Below are positions 1-12,170 of a stretch of DNA of 64,000 nucleotides, piece after piece. Source of the stretch: Sapria himalayana (taxonomy: Eukaryota > Streptophyta > Magnoliopsida > Malpighiales > Rafflesiaceae). How positions within the stretch are numbered: position 1 is the first letter of the stretch; the number at the start of each line of letters is the position of its first letter. A program made the position numbers and the translations under genes. The stretch is from NCBI GenBank assembly GCA_029783825.1, contig JAREIK010014417.1, positions 1,084,001 through 1,148,000 on the forward strand, written 5' to 3'. A model generated the notes under the pieces. The model was not told the origin of the DNA. It ran no database searches and saw only the letters and a program-made list of their open reading frames with translations.

Positions 1-166
1 ATTGAAAACCATAAAACTATAAATCCTTGGATTTATCTTGATGTTTAAATGATTTCTGTTGGCATTAATGGGTGAAGAGTCAATGCCATGGGAACTAAAT
101 TTTTATGGAAATATATAACCCTACCACATGCAGGGAATGGATGTTCGTTGCGAACCGCATCCTAGT

Positions 167-856
167 TAGGGCTGTAACCGAGCCGAGCTGCTAGCGAGCT
201 GCTCGGCATTCAGCTCGTTAGAAGCTCGCCGAATTCGTTTATTAAGTTAAACGAGCCGAGCCCGAATATCATTTTGAGGCTTGTAAGTTAAATGAACCGA
301 GCCCAAGCACCCTCAAACTCGGCTCATCAGCTCGTGAATAGGCTCGTGAGCAAGCTCGTTAACCAGACTTATGAACAAGCTCGTGAACATAGAGAATGCT
401 TGATGCACAATAAATTTTTCCTACAAATGAACATGATGAATATTTTAACTCTTGAACTTCAATCAAGTTAATTGAATTTTTATTATCTTATCTTTTTAAT
501 TTAGTTGTATGTTTGTTTTTTTAGATGAACATCATTTTGAGACTCGTAAGTTAAACGAGCCGAGCCCGAGCATCCTTAAACTCAGCTCGTAAGCTCATAA
601 ATAGGCTCATGAACAGACTTGTGAATAGGCTTGTGAGTAAGCTCGTTAACCAGGCTCGTGAACAAGCTCGTTAATCAGGCTCGTGAACAAGCTCGTTAAC
701 CAAGTTCGTGAACAGGCTCATAAGTTAAACAAGTCGAGTCCGATCACTCTCAAACTTGGCTCGTAAACAAGCTCGTGAATAAGCTCGAGCTTACTCTTTT
801 AAAACTGAGCCGAGCCTGCCTAATACTCGGCTCGTCTCGGCTCGGTTACACCCCTA
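167..856. mobile_element. Non-autonomous hAT-like element with internal subrepeats
   Basis: The ends are inverted repeats: the left begins TAGGGCTGTAACCGAGCCGA and the right ends GGCTCGGTTACACCCCTA. They are flanked by a perfect 8-bp target duplication ATCCTAGT (159-166 and 857-864), which is typical of the hAT superfamily. There is no coding capacity. The interior consists of diverged copies of a module built from GCTCGTGAACAAGCTCGTTA-type units. A larger block beginning TTTTGAG-CTCGTAAGTTAAA and containing GAGCCGAGCCCGA recurs about three times (from about 270, 535 and 718). The intact target duplication makes the boundaries secure. The family name is unknown to me. Confidence 0.88.
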
Positions 857-1134
857 ATCCTAGTATGAGAGATGATACGAATAGAGCAGTAAAAACAAGC
901 ACGTAATAACATGCAAAGAGAGATTTCAAAATTCTCCTGAGAAAAGCATTATGTCCATCTCTTTTTTCACTTCTTTGATTAAAATTTCTTCAATTTTAGT
1001 TTCTTTGTAATGAATGTTGTATCACCATCATGCATGTTGCTTTGTACATTCCCCATACAATTAACATTGCAATGACTTTCTCTACTTGGCACACGTCAAT
1101 GGGGCATTGTGCATCCTTAGAATTTTGAAGATAA

Positions 1135-1683
1135 TCAACCTAAAATAATTTAGTAGTTCTAACAAACATTGGTTAATTTTGTAATGTAGTTGAATCTCTC
1201 TAAGTATGATTATATAGATATTAACACATTAGATCTTATAACAACTTTAAAGTTAAAAATGTTTTTAGTAAAAATAGTACTCTTGATTACATATATGTAA
1301 TCTATCTGACTTTCAAGGGTAGGATTATTGAGATATTAATCTCTTATAAAATTTGAGATTAAAACATGAGCCTTGTGTATTGGGTATGACCTCCATTAGA
1401 ATTTCTTTAAACTAATATTGCAATTTAGTAGTCCTACAACCTTGGTTGATTTTGTTTCACTTTCGAAGATAATCTTGCATGCTGATCATCTCAGAAGTTT
1501 TTATGTTATATGTATATTTTAGAGATTATGTTTTGATGTAAAGGCAAATATTTTTGTCTAAGGATGGTAGGTCTCAAATTCAAAACTAATCAGATATAAT
1601 CTTTTAGACTTTCAATGATAGAATTATCAAAATAATAATCTCTAATAAAATTTGAGACTAGAATATGAGTAATGTTTATTGTG
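1135..1683. repeat. Left part of about 300-bp tandem array (SINE-like modules)
   Basis: One diverged partial unit (1135-1374) and one nearly full unit (1375-1683). Each unit carries the landmark GTGTATTGGGTATGACCTCC, then CAATTTAGTAGTCCTA, then TTATGTTATATGTATAT, then a block CTCAAATTCAAAACTAATCA that looks like a pol III B box, then ATTAATCTCT and TTTGAGA. The array continues at 4620 after the hAT insertion. A related segment occurs at 16830-17010 in the opposite orientation, so the unit is probably SINE-derived. This is inferred from shared landmarks only. Confidence 0.7.
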
Positions 1684-4619
1684 CTATGAAGCACAGACAC
1701 GAGATATGACACGATAGGATACGGAGACACGGTAAATTTTAAAAAAACTAGGATACAGATTCAGTTAGGACATGTCATAATAAGATAAAATATAAATATT
1801 ATCCTTAAAAAGTAATTTAGATAAATAAAAAAAATACTTATATATTATTTTTATAAATATTCAACATAAGAAATATTAAAATAAAATATTAGCATTTTTT
1901 TCTGAATCAAATAAAATAACTTTAAGTTCATGTTCATCAAAAGAAGATCAAAAATCTCAGGAATTTCAGCATTCTCAATATCTCTTGAGTCAAAATCATC
2001 ACATTTAATATCTCATATTTTAGATTTGTCTTCATTATAGTTTGGAGATCTCATTGATAGAAGTCGAAGATTATTATGGACATAAATCAAGTATTCAACT
2101 CTTTGTAGTGTCAACTTATTTTTTTTCATAGAGTAAATAAAATTATATGTACTCAAATTTTTTTCATAACATAAGGATGAACAGGGTTATCCTAGTATTT
2201 TTAATGCTATAGATTGAAGTATTAGTAGAGAAACACCATGAACAACTCACCATTTAATACAACTCATGTACTACTTGTTATTGATAGAATTATTTATAGA
2301 AAAATTTTTCAAAAATGTCGAAAACATAGCATACTCGTCATTTGCTTCTCACTTCTCTTTAATTAGAATAATATCTCTTAAAAATATTTTTTTGTTCTCT
2401 TACTATGTCTATATCTCGATATGATGGGACTTAATTATATGACTTATTAAGTTATTGTTGACTATAATACCTGTAAGTTGAGTTATAATATAATTTATAA
2501 AAAGTTAAACATCATAAAATATTATTTATATTTAAATTATCGAAGACTATAATTTATACTCTTAAGATTATCTTATATCTAAGGAATTAGCTAAGTAATG
2601 TAAAGGTGTGAGTTTTAGTCTATCTTTCCACCAAAATTTTATTCACAATATCAAAAAATCTACAAGTAAAATTACATAATAATTTATATAAGTTCAAATA
2701 TAATTAAAAATTTATAATTTTTAATCAAGATTTTTAATATTTGACTAATAAATTTAAATTATACCTTGAATTTTCTGTGAAGCTTTTATGTTCTTTCTTA
2801 TAAATGGTTTTCTTTACTTTTTTGATCATCGAATCTCATCACTCATAAATATTGTAAAGACATGGTTTGTTTTTGTCAGCTAATCGAAGCATCTCATGTA
2901 TGAGAGTTGTAAAGTTGCAGATATAATCCACATCCATCCAAAAGTTTTAATTTAGGATTTTATCATTTACTTTTTTAGTTTTCACTAAATCTTTTTTTAA
3001 TATATTTCTTATTCTTCACTTATCATTAAATGCTTCAAGCTTCTTTTTTTGTCTTAAATTATTTAAACATAATAATAATTGAAATAAAACGTGAATCAAC
3101 CATTGAAAGTAACTTCAACTTGTAATAATTATTAAAATATTGACAATCTCATTGTATGATTCATAATAAAATTTTTGATGAAAAAAATATCACTTGAAAC
3201 TTGAGAGATCCAACCATATTGTTCCATCACATCAACATATCTTGGGTGTATTGATGGTGCAAAAATATTCTTCAAAGCAAGATTGAGAGTATGAACCACA
3301 CATGGGGTTCAAAAAATATGCTAAAACTTTACTTCCACAATATGTCATACTGCTTTGCAAGTTACAATATTATTAGTTATAGCTTAAACTATTATTTAAG
3401 AATCAATCTCTTGTATATTTTTACTCGACAAATCAGCTATAAAATATTTGTCTTTATTCTCTCCTTTATAGTTTATTGCTTTCAAAAATATTAGTTCATT
3501 TTATGAGACTGTCATGATGTTAATGTTCTTTGAGTATCTGATTATTCATCACTCTCCTTCTGTAATGATATTGTTCTTAATGTATTATAGTTTAGTGAGA
3601 CAATCTGAAAGTTGACTTGCACTTTTAAAGATATGAGCATAATAATGATTTCTAGCAAAGTGAAAAGATAACCCTCTAGTATAATATATCCCAGCTATCT
3701 CACTGTCAACTATTTCACGTGTATCCATATTGAATGCCTTTTCAATTAATTCCATATGTCTCTTTTCTTTTTAGATCAATTGTACTAGCACTAGAAGAGA
3801 AATTTTTAAAATTAGAATTTGTAATGCTTAATGTGGGTAAAAGAATTTACTTAAAATTAAATTGTTTCATCCTTTTGTTTAGTTTCATTCATCACTTTTT
3901 GTATTTCAATTAAATTTTGATTCATTACTTTAGTACAAAATACATTGGTCCCTTTAATTTTCAACAAATGAGTCTTGAATTTATAATATGATTCTCTATA
4001 TATTTGTCTATAAAAATTACATTGAAAATTTACATTTTCTCCTTTCATTTTCTTTATCAAATTTTATTTATTTCATGATGTACCTTTACAATGGAGCAAT
4101 ATCATTAATATCTTGATTATTCTATTGATTACTTGAAGACTCAAAATTATAACTCATTGTATTGTATAATTTTACATGAAATAAAAATCATGTATTTAAA
4201 TAAATCTATATTATTTCAAACTTAATTAATCTAATTTTTGTATCCATACAATTATACTAATTTCATATAATTTGTATGAAATTACTTGAAGACAACCCCC
4301 ACCTCCTCGTCATTATTTTTTCTCTAAGTCTGAGTCTCAAATGTTGTTAGCAACTCGGTGTCGTCGGCTACTCGGCATTGTTGGAGTTGTCGTAGCCGTA
4401 GCATGTAGGTTTTAATTTAAGCCCGAACGTTTCCATAATAAATATGCGTTGGATACGTATCAGATGTGTTTGTCCGATATGTCATGTGGTATATTAGACA
4501 TGGATTAGTCAACGATATGTCACGTGGCATATCTGACACGTGTCTGACGCGTGTCTAGCCCATATCCACGAGTCCGACACTTGGACACGCTTGTCGAATG
4601 TTGTATCCATGCTTCATTG
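1684..4619 (-). mobile_element. Degenerate hAT transposon, 2.9 kb
   Basis: Terminal inverted repeats begin CTATGAAGCA and end TGCTTCATTG. The imperfect 8-bp target duplication is TTATTGTG (1676-1683) against GTATTGGG (4620-4627). The insertion interrupts a unit of the 300-bp tandem array, which independently fixes both boundaries. Subterminal regions contain GACACG/CGTGTC-rich motifs in inverted orientation (1690-1735 and about 4485-4595). The minus strand encodes remnants of a BED zinc finger and of a hAT transposase core, described separately. Most of the interior is AT-rich and full of stops, so the element is old and inactive. Confidence 0.85.
3230..4060 (-). pseudogene. hAT transposase remnant (BED finger plus core motif)
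   Basis: An open stretch at 3857-4060 (67 codons) has the spacing of a BED-type zinc finger: CNFYRQIY, then FKTHLLKI, then C at the end. The second zinc cysteine is replaced by tyrosine. Further along the same strand, at about 3254-3299, the translation VVHTLNLALKNIFAP matches the conserved C-x-x-H-x-L-N-L block of DUF659/hAT transposases. The frames are interrupted by many stops. This is a broken transposase carried by the surrounding inverted-repeat element and transcribed, if ever, toward lower coordinates. No intact catalytic domain can be read. Confidence 0.72.
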
Positions 4620-5545
4620 GTATTGGGTATAACTTTTATTAGAATCTTTTTTAATTGATATTGCAATTTAATAGTCCTAACAAACCTTGATTAATATTGT
4701 ATCACCTTCAAAGATAATCTTGCATGTTGATTACTTCAGGAGTTTTTATGTTATATGTATATATTAGAGGTTATGCCTTGTTGTGAAGACAAATATTTGT
4801 CTTGGGGATGTAAATCTCAAATTTGAGACTAGTCAAATATAATTTGCCTCACTTTCAAAAATAGAATTATCGAGATATTAATCTCTTATAAAATTTGAGA
4901 CTAAAATATGAATTTTGTGTATTGTGTATGATCTCCAGTAGATTCTCTTCAAACTAACATTGCAATTTAGCAATTCTAACAAGCCTTGTTTAATGGTGTA
5001 TCATCTTTGAAAATAATCTTGAATGCCAATTATCTTAGAAGTTCTTAAGTTATATGTATATATTAAAAATTATATCTTAGTATGAAGATAAATATTTTTA
5101 TCAAATGATTATAGATCTCAAATTCAAAACTAATCATATATAATTTGTCTGACTTTCAGTGGTAGGATTATAAAGATATTAATCTCTATTAAAATTCAAG
5201 ATTAAGACATGAATCTTGTGTATTAGGTATGACCTCCAGTAGAATCTCTTTAAACTAACATTGTAATTTAGCAGTTCTAACAAATCTTGGTTAATGTTGT
5301 TTCACCTTCGAAGATAATTTTGATGCTGATCACCCTACATTTTCATATGTTATATGTATATATTGGAGGTTATACCTTCATATAAAGATATGTAGTATCT
5401 TTATCTAAGGGCTATAGATCTTAAATTCAAGATTAATCAGATATAATTTTTTTGAATTTCAGGGATAAGATCATTGAGATATTAATCTCTCTTAAAATTC
5501 GAAATTAAAACATGAGTCTTGTGTATTAGGTATGATCTTCAGTAG
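4620..5545. repeat. Right part of about 300-bp tandem array
   Basis: Three further units start near 4620, 4917 and 5218 (spacing about 299-303 bp). The array ends just after a last landmark GTGTATTAGGTATGATCTTC at 5521. All units keep the order of landmarks seen in 1375-1683. The array was continuous before the hAT element entered at 1683/4620. Confidence 0.78.
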
Positions 5546-6098
5546 AACAATTTCGGTTGGCCAAGTGCAACTGAATGCTGAATAAACATTAATCTATATT
5601 ATAGAGGTGGTAATTTGGGTTGGAATGCCCACCTAGGATTAGTGTAGGAAGAATACATACCATCTCAACTTGAATTCCAAAATTTAGGACTTCTTCTTGC
5701 ACGTGCCTTCCCATGGTAATTTCAAGTTAGCCTGACCCAAGTTAACACTTGTAGATAGGTGTCAAGTTCTAATTTTTCCTTATTAATATTATTTTACAAG
5801 AATATTCATAGATGATGTCATAATTAATAAAATTTATGATTTATTGGTTAAAGATTAGATAAGTGACTTGATATATTATAAAATTAATTTAAAAAATAGT
5901 CGTTCGGAGACAACATTATCTAATTTATTATTTTTTATATTTATGATTTATAATTTAAAAGGAGGTCATTTCGATTACACAAGTCATAGAGGTTGTGTTT
6001 GTTTAAATTTATTATTTAAAAGAATATCAAAATTAAAAATAATATGAATGCTGAGACTAACATTGGTTGGATGAAATAGATAATACTAAGAGTCTTAC
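5546..6098. other. AT-rich intergenic, possible small inverted-repeat element
   Basis: No gene is recognised. A weak inverted repeat pairs TAGAGGTGGTAATTTGGGTT at 5602 with CCCAAGTTAACACTTGTA near 5727-5744. It resembles very diverged ends of the GC-rich hAT family seen elsewhere in the window, but I see no target duplication. The rest is featureless. Confidence 0.3.
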
Positions 6099-6127
6099 AT
6101 GATAACAATAGACAATCATGTTAAAAA

Positions 6128-6326
6128 AATATTAGTATTTTTTTTTATTTTTTTTTACTTTTTTTTTTACTTTTTTTTTACTTTTTTTTTACTTTTTTTT
6201 TATTTTTTTATTTTTTTATTGTTTTTTTATTTTTTTATTGTTTTTTTATTTTTTTTATTTTTTTTATTTTTTTTTAATTTTTTTTATTTTTTTTTATTTT
6301 TTTTATTTTTTTTTAATTTTTTATAA
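6128..6326. repeat. T-rich low-complexity tract
   Basis: About 200 bp of runs of 5 to 10 T separated by single A (occasionally C or G). Its translation is a meaningless Phe/Tyr/Leu string, so the open frames here are not genes. Directly downstream (6327-6422) lies a short GC-richer fragment containing GCCATGCCAGGCCGTGCC, like the subterminal DNA of the hAT family at 7074-7695. Confidence 0.85.
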
Positions 6327-6422
6327 CACAGGCCAAATTGCACTACCCGAGTCATGCCACCATATCAACCTGTGCCTTTTCCGTGCATGGTATTGCCATG
6401 CCAGGCCGTGCCTGGGTGGCTA

Positions 6423-7073
6423 AAATGGGTCATCCTAATTTTTACTCCTTTATTGTTTAATTTTACTTGTCAATTGAAACTTCTTAATAAATCAAATAGA
6501 ATGAGTCATTCCTAGCACTCTTCTTAAATCTTACGTGTCAAATATAAAATTTTATTATGTTTTTCTAATTAACATATTTTATAGGCAATAAGAGTCACTT
6601 CTTTCATGCTTAATTTTATAATTTTCAGTTTATTTATTGGTAAATGTCCAAGGTGAGAATGAATAATTAGCATGTCAATATTAATCAAGTGTCTAGATGA
6701 GCTTCAGAGGATGAAAAAAATATGTACAATTTTATCTTACTAAATCTCAAAGGAAGTCTTTTGCATAGTCTATCGATCATGCATAGAAACATAAAAAAAG
6801 ATAAAAAATAATGTTGCTATTTTGTTATTAATAAAATTAATCTACTAATAATAAATCATGAATATACTCTCAACTTGATAAATTAGAAAAATAAGTTTGA
6901 CTATCCGTGATATAATTATTTGCTTCTAAGTCTATGACTCAAGATTTTAGAGTGAGTTAGAGAAAAAAAAATATCACTAGAAATGCATTTGGTAGAAGTA
7001 CTTAAAAAATATTCAAAACTTTATTTCTTGAAATGTTACAATTTTTGTTTAAGTACGTACAATGAGATTAGTA
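6423..7073. other. AT-rich intergenic, nothing recognised
   Basis: No open frame with recognisable motifs, no inverted-repeat ends and no RNA gene seen. Confidence 0.5.
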
Positions 7074-7695
7074 TAGAGGTGTCAAACGGGTTGTATCATG
7101 CCTACATGACCTATTTTTGGGTGGCCCAGTCGGGCCACCGTGCCTTGCCAGGCAAGGCTCGACTTGGGATCATGTCGTGTCTGGCACAATCTGACATGGG
7201 ACTCGTGCCTTGCTCGGCATGGCATAATTTCCAGTCTTCTTAGTTTAGCATGACACAATCGACATGATTCTAGGGCATATTCATGCTGGGTAATCTCGGG
7301 CTATGGCGGGTCATCTCATGTCCAAATTGACGTCATAGATCGGGCTTAAATTTAATTAAAATTTTAAAATACGCACATGTGAATGTGATAGGTTTAATAC
7401 TTTAAAAAAACTTGGCTTTTTTTTTTAAAAAAGGGTCCGAGTGTGATTTTCAGTCGTGGTGATTTGTGACCCGTGACCCACTCCTAGGATGTGGTCCTGG
7501 GTCATGGTCATTGTGTCAATGGGTCAAGCATGCGGGTAGTGCCTGAACCAACACAAGACACGACGGCCACTTGTCCAGCATGGCATGACCCAAGTCTAGG
7601 CATAGTTTTGGTCCATGCCATGCCGGGCCATGCACGACCCAGTCGGGCAATGCTTTGTATCGTGTTCAGGCTGCTCGACTCACATGACACCCTTA
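7074..7695. mobile_element. Non-autonomous GC-rich hAT derivative, 622 bp
   Basis: The left end is TAGAGGTGTCAAACGGGTTG and the right end is CATGACACCCTTA. The perfect 8-bp target duplication is GATTAGTA (7066-7073 and 7696-7703). The interior is rich in GGCATGGCA / GTGCC motifs shared with the other hAT copies in this window. The short open frames inside (6983-7243, 7491-7730) are by-products of this composition, not genes. Confidence 0.87.
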
Positions 7696-7703
7696 GATTA
7701 GTA

Positions 7704-8770
7704 TGTGTATTCATTGAAGATCCAACATGAGTAGATTTGATAGTTATTGTTCAATCTCTAATTTTTGAAACATCTCTCATTATTTAGAAAGCAAGGTCTA
7801 ACATCTCTCCTAAATATGTTCAGATTTGGCAAAAACCTCCACTGCACTTCACTCGAATCAAGTTGATGCTTCCCAAATCTCAATGGAACCTCTATTGCAT
7901 TTCACTTGAATTTATAGTTGTTAAATTGAGATTCGAATAAAAAATTTGACTGCTTGATTAGTGAATTTTTTGTTAATTAATTCATACTTCTTATAGTTGA
8001 ATTTTTTTTTTTGTATTTTAGTTTTTATTTTTTGTGATTTTTTTGGTATTTTTTTATTTTTTTACGTTAAATTTGTAATACCAAATATTTGTATTGTTTT
8101 TTTTCACGTTAATTATTTCATTCAGGTGATATTTTATTTTGTATTTTAATTATTATTTTTGTAACTTTTTGAGGATCTTGGTCCCTTGAGAATTGCTATT
8201 AAATTATTCGTGATTCAACTATTCAGTCTATGATTCATATATATTTTTCATTCTTTTAAAGAGTCGGATCATTTATCTCATTAATCATAAATAAAATCAT
8301 ATATCGTATAATTTTGATAACAGTGCTTGAATCATATCGACACCACTTGAATCTCTGTGAAATTTTATTGCACTTCACCTGAATCAATCGGCTGGGGCTT
8401 GTTTCGATGTTCATCTCAGCTCCATGATGCCAACAATGGATTAGCATGGTCTCACACAGATACACTTTTCACATTGTGCCTTATATACATGCTTGATAAC
8501 ATATTGCACATGTTTTTGTACAATACAAATGCACCCTTCCACCCTCCACCTAAGGTTCGCTCTAATACAATGTTGAAAGTATTGAAAGAAAAATGAAAAT
8601 TATTCATTACATACAAAAAAAGAGGGGCACTTATATGAATGGCTAGGGTTGGAGATGCCCACATGCTCGAAGCTCCTGTCCAAGTGAACAAATGAAATAA
8701 ATAAAAAGGAAATAATCATAAATTTCAATATTTATCGATATAGATATGTTTTATTATAATTATCAACGAC
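7704..8770. other. AT-rich intergenic, no gene recognised
   Basis: Short overlapping open frames on both strands around 8256-8691 have no family motifs and conflict with one another. T-rich stretches at 7990-8110. No inverted repeats with target duplications were seen. Confidence 0.45.
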
Positions 8771-8972
8771 ATGGTAGTTTGGTTGATTAAGATGATGAAT
8801 ACTCTTATCATGAGGTTACGAGTTCGATCACTAAGGATATTGAATATGTTATTCAAGATGTCAGTTTGCTCTATCATGCTGTTGGGAGGCTTTACCTGCT
8901 CTGATTTTAGGATCTCGATACTCATATATATGAGCCGATAGGTAATGAGTTAGGTTTGAGGAGTGTAGGGGG

Positions 8973-8974
<2 letters not shown>
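8771..8974 (+). mobile_element. tRNA-derived SINE-like element
   Basis: A tRNA-like head: ATGGTAGTTTGGTTGATTAA resembles a pol III A box region, and GGTTACGAGTTCGATCACT at about 8814-8832 is a good B box. It is followed by about 140 bp of tRNA-unrelated body, and then by a long (GT)n tract instead of a poly(A) tail. No clear target duplication, so the boundaries are approximate. Confidence 0.55.
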
Positions 8975-9016
<42 letters not shown>

Positions 9017-9049
9017 TTATGTATGTGTGTGTGTGTGTGTATCTTATTA
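8975..9049. repeat. (GT)n microsatellite
   Basis: About 20 uninterrupted GT units followed by an imperfect GTATGT continuation. A second shorter GT run lies at 9407-9433. Between 9050 and 9538 there is otherwise nothing recognisable. Confidence 0.9.
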
Positions 9050-9538
9050 TAGTTATTAATTAAAGAAATTAGTTTGGTATAATTTATTAATTTCAATTTC
9101 TTGATGATAGGCATTCATTTATTATGATTCATATACTTAGTGATTGAGAGTTTCTTATTCAATTAGAGATCCATTTGATGGTGATCCAAACCTTGTTTGC
9201 TATTGATAATAGATAGGGTGATACACATGTTGTTAGATGTAGAACATCAATAAATATCTTAATGTTATGTGGTAAAGATAAATGGGACAATAGTTGGTTC
9301 AGAGGTTTTGTGATGTGTTCTCATTGTGTAAATTGACATATGTTAGTTACTTATTGGAGACTATATCTTAATTTTCATTTGATGTTACTTTAGTTTACTA
9401 TGGCCATGTGTGTGTGTGTGTGTGTGTGTGTGTATCAATGTACTATGGAAATATATAATCCTAAGGTTTGGAAGTTGGGTAGCCCACATTTTATGCGCTC
9501 ATTTATAAAACATAAATAATATAAAAAAATAAAAAAAA

Positions 9539-10700
9539 CTATGATAAATTGTAATATTCACCTTTCAAGTTGGTGTGTAAATTATTTAGAATATCATGTT
9601 TATATAAAATAAAAATAAATTTTGGCATTATCAATATATTTATGAATATATCTGATGACTGATCTATTGTAGTAACAATAGTTGTAGCAGTGGTTTCATT
9701 ATGAATCTTCTTTATAATGAAGAAATTTATTTGTATATATTTTATCCGCTCGTAAATTATCAAATCAGAGTTTATATCTGTCGCTGTCTAATTGTCATAG
9801 TAGAAAGTAACCGAAGAAGAAGGTAGGTACTCAATCTTCTCAAGAAGATAGATGATTCAAAGTAACTCGGAGATGATTGTTGATATCATCGTGAACTCTG
9901 CGTTAATATTAAATCTCGAAATAATCATACCTCTTATTTTTCTATGAGACAATATTATTTCATAAAAAAAATGTAAAAGCTTGTATTTGATCTCATATTA
10001 GTGCAAGTTGATCTCCAACTCGATTCTAAATACTTAGCCAGTTATAGGTGCTCGTGATCATTGAAAAAAATATCAAAGTTTGGAGATTGCTTTGCTTATT
10101 TTAGTATGCGGAGAGGTGCATCATAATAAATTTGTCATGAACAATATGAGAAATGACTAATTATACTGATTGCATATATTATTCTGATCTAATTATTATT
10201 AAATAGTTACTATTTTATTTGAATCTTCTGCATGTAATAGAATCAACTAAGTGACTCGTATTAAATGAGAAATTAATATTTGGCTTAATTAGAGTGTTTG
10301 TTGGTACACAACCCTAAAGGTTAACCTATGTGAGAATATCAATTTTATACAATTCATCTCATCAGGTAGATAATTTATATCCCAAAAAAATATTAAGTCT
10401 CTCAAAATAATTCATTTAGAACTAAGATTGAAAATAAGATTGTCGTCCACATATACAATAAGCAGGATCAATTTATTATCTTAGCTTTTTCAAAAAAATA
10501 AAGAGAAACTTGTAAACTATTTGTGTAATCTAAAGAGGTCATTATCAGTGTAACTTTGCAGACTAAATCTTTTCGATTGCACTCTCTTGCAATATGTCTA
10601 ACTTTATGATAATCAATCTTCTCATTTGTATCGATCTTCATAATAAATAATTACTTACAACTGATAACAAATTTTTTCGAGGCTCAAGATAATAGTGCGT
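9539..10700 (-). pseudogene. Ty1/copia pol remnant (RT to RNase H)
   Basis: Read toward lower coordinates, the minus strand gives YVDDN at about 10436-10453, matching the catalytic YVDD box of copia reverse transcriptase. RNase H-like pieces follow around 9780-10050, including FYYDN near 9800. The C-terminal open frame 9539-9763 (74 codons: ERIKYIQINFF, then SSDIFINIL, then HTNLKGEYY) has the order of the end of copia RNase H. Frames change repeatedly and stops are frequent. No gag, integrase or LTR could be assigned. Confidence 0.72.
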
Positions 10701-11390
10701 AAGTAAGCTCGACTGAGTGGTGTGGTTGTTAAATTTAAATTTACTTCAGATTTAGTGACCACGTCTATCTATCATCATAAGTTTGCAAGAAAAGATATTG
10801 CTAGGTTAATTTAAAATACAATTTAATTTAGAAATATTTTTTACTCATTTTTTGTAAGACATTCTAAGATGACTTGTAGGAATAATATAATAAAAAATAT
10901 AAATTAAAAAAATAGTTAGTCATTATTAAACTTAAAATACAATTTCAGAATATACAAATATATGGATGGTGTATTCTGAGGAGCTACATGTATACTCATG
11001 TTTGTGTACAATCATGTATGTACATGTATATGTAGTGTATATATAAGAAGCTACATATATACTGCTTTCTATGTACAACCATGTATGTACTTGTATTGTT
11101 TGTTTTCGCTTGCAATTATGATGACAAATTTGTTAATCAATCATGAAATTCAGCAGTAGAATATATATAACAATATTACAACATAAATACATAGAAATAA
11201 TGTTATTCACTAGCCATTTAACACGACTAGTTATATTCACCAGAAAAATGGCTAAGTGCTTACAGTTTAATAACCAAAAATATTTACAGAATCTGAAGAA
11301 GAAGAAGAGAAAATAAAGAGAAAAAACAAGAAAAGTATCCTAACAATCAGAAAAAATTGCACTCTCTCCTCTGATTGAACAGTGCAAAAA

Positions 11391-11425
<35 letters not shown>

Positions 11426-12170
11426 CTAGGTTTTTAATATTGGAGTGGGTCGGATAACTCGAATAGACTTGATTCTACTTCAAAAATTTTTTTGGCCCAC
11501 TGACCAGACAGATGGATGCCCATTATTGTCTATTGTTATATACTTAGTATCTCTCAATATTTTAATATTTGCACTTACAATATAAATATTATAATAAAAA
11601 AAATATTTGGTTATATAAAATAGATAATCAAAATAAAATTATATACATGTATATATGCTGTGGTATATATGCTGTGGTATATATGCATATACATATATGC
11701 TTACAGCTTATCCTGTTAGCATTTCATATGTCTCCATCCCTAAAAATGATATTGATTATACTAATTATTACTTGACAGATTTATATTAATAATCATTAAA
11801 AATAATTAATAAATAACTAATTGATAATAGTGTTGTACGCTCCTCCTTACATGGGATGCCTAATATTTGTCATCCTCTTCAAGTGTATTATTTGTTAGTA
11901 ATATATATATTTTTATCCTTATACTCTACTTCCTTAGAACAACACATATTATCTTTTGATGCATATATGAGTCTCAGGGCTACGGGGTTGGAGTAGGTAA
12001 GATTTTCATCCCAACAGCATGAATCATGATAGGTGATATGACATGTACCTTCTGGCATTCTTGAGGATCAAATTGTATCTCGTAGAAGTATCCGATGAGT
12101 AGTGCCTTGTCGACGAGACTCTAAAAAAAGGTAGCTCGATACTACCCATTGGCTCCTTGCTGCTCAGGGG
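10701..12170. other. AT-rich intergenic with small duplications
   Basis: No gene recognised. 10983-11100 holds a diverged tandem duplication of a segment starting GAGCTACATGTATACT and ending CATGTATGTAC (second copy from about 11047). A (TA)n run sits at 11395-11423, and (ATATGCTGTGGT) is repeated near 11653-11680. Confidence 0.5.

Noticed and set aside
6099..6423. Phe/Tyr-rich open frames that resemble a membrane protein
   Set aside because: Low-complexity T tract.
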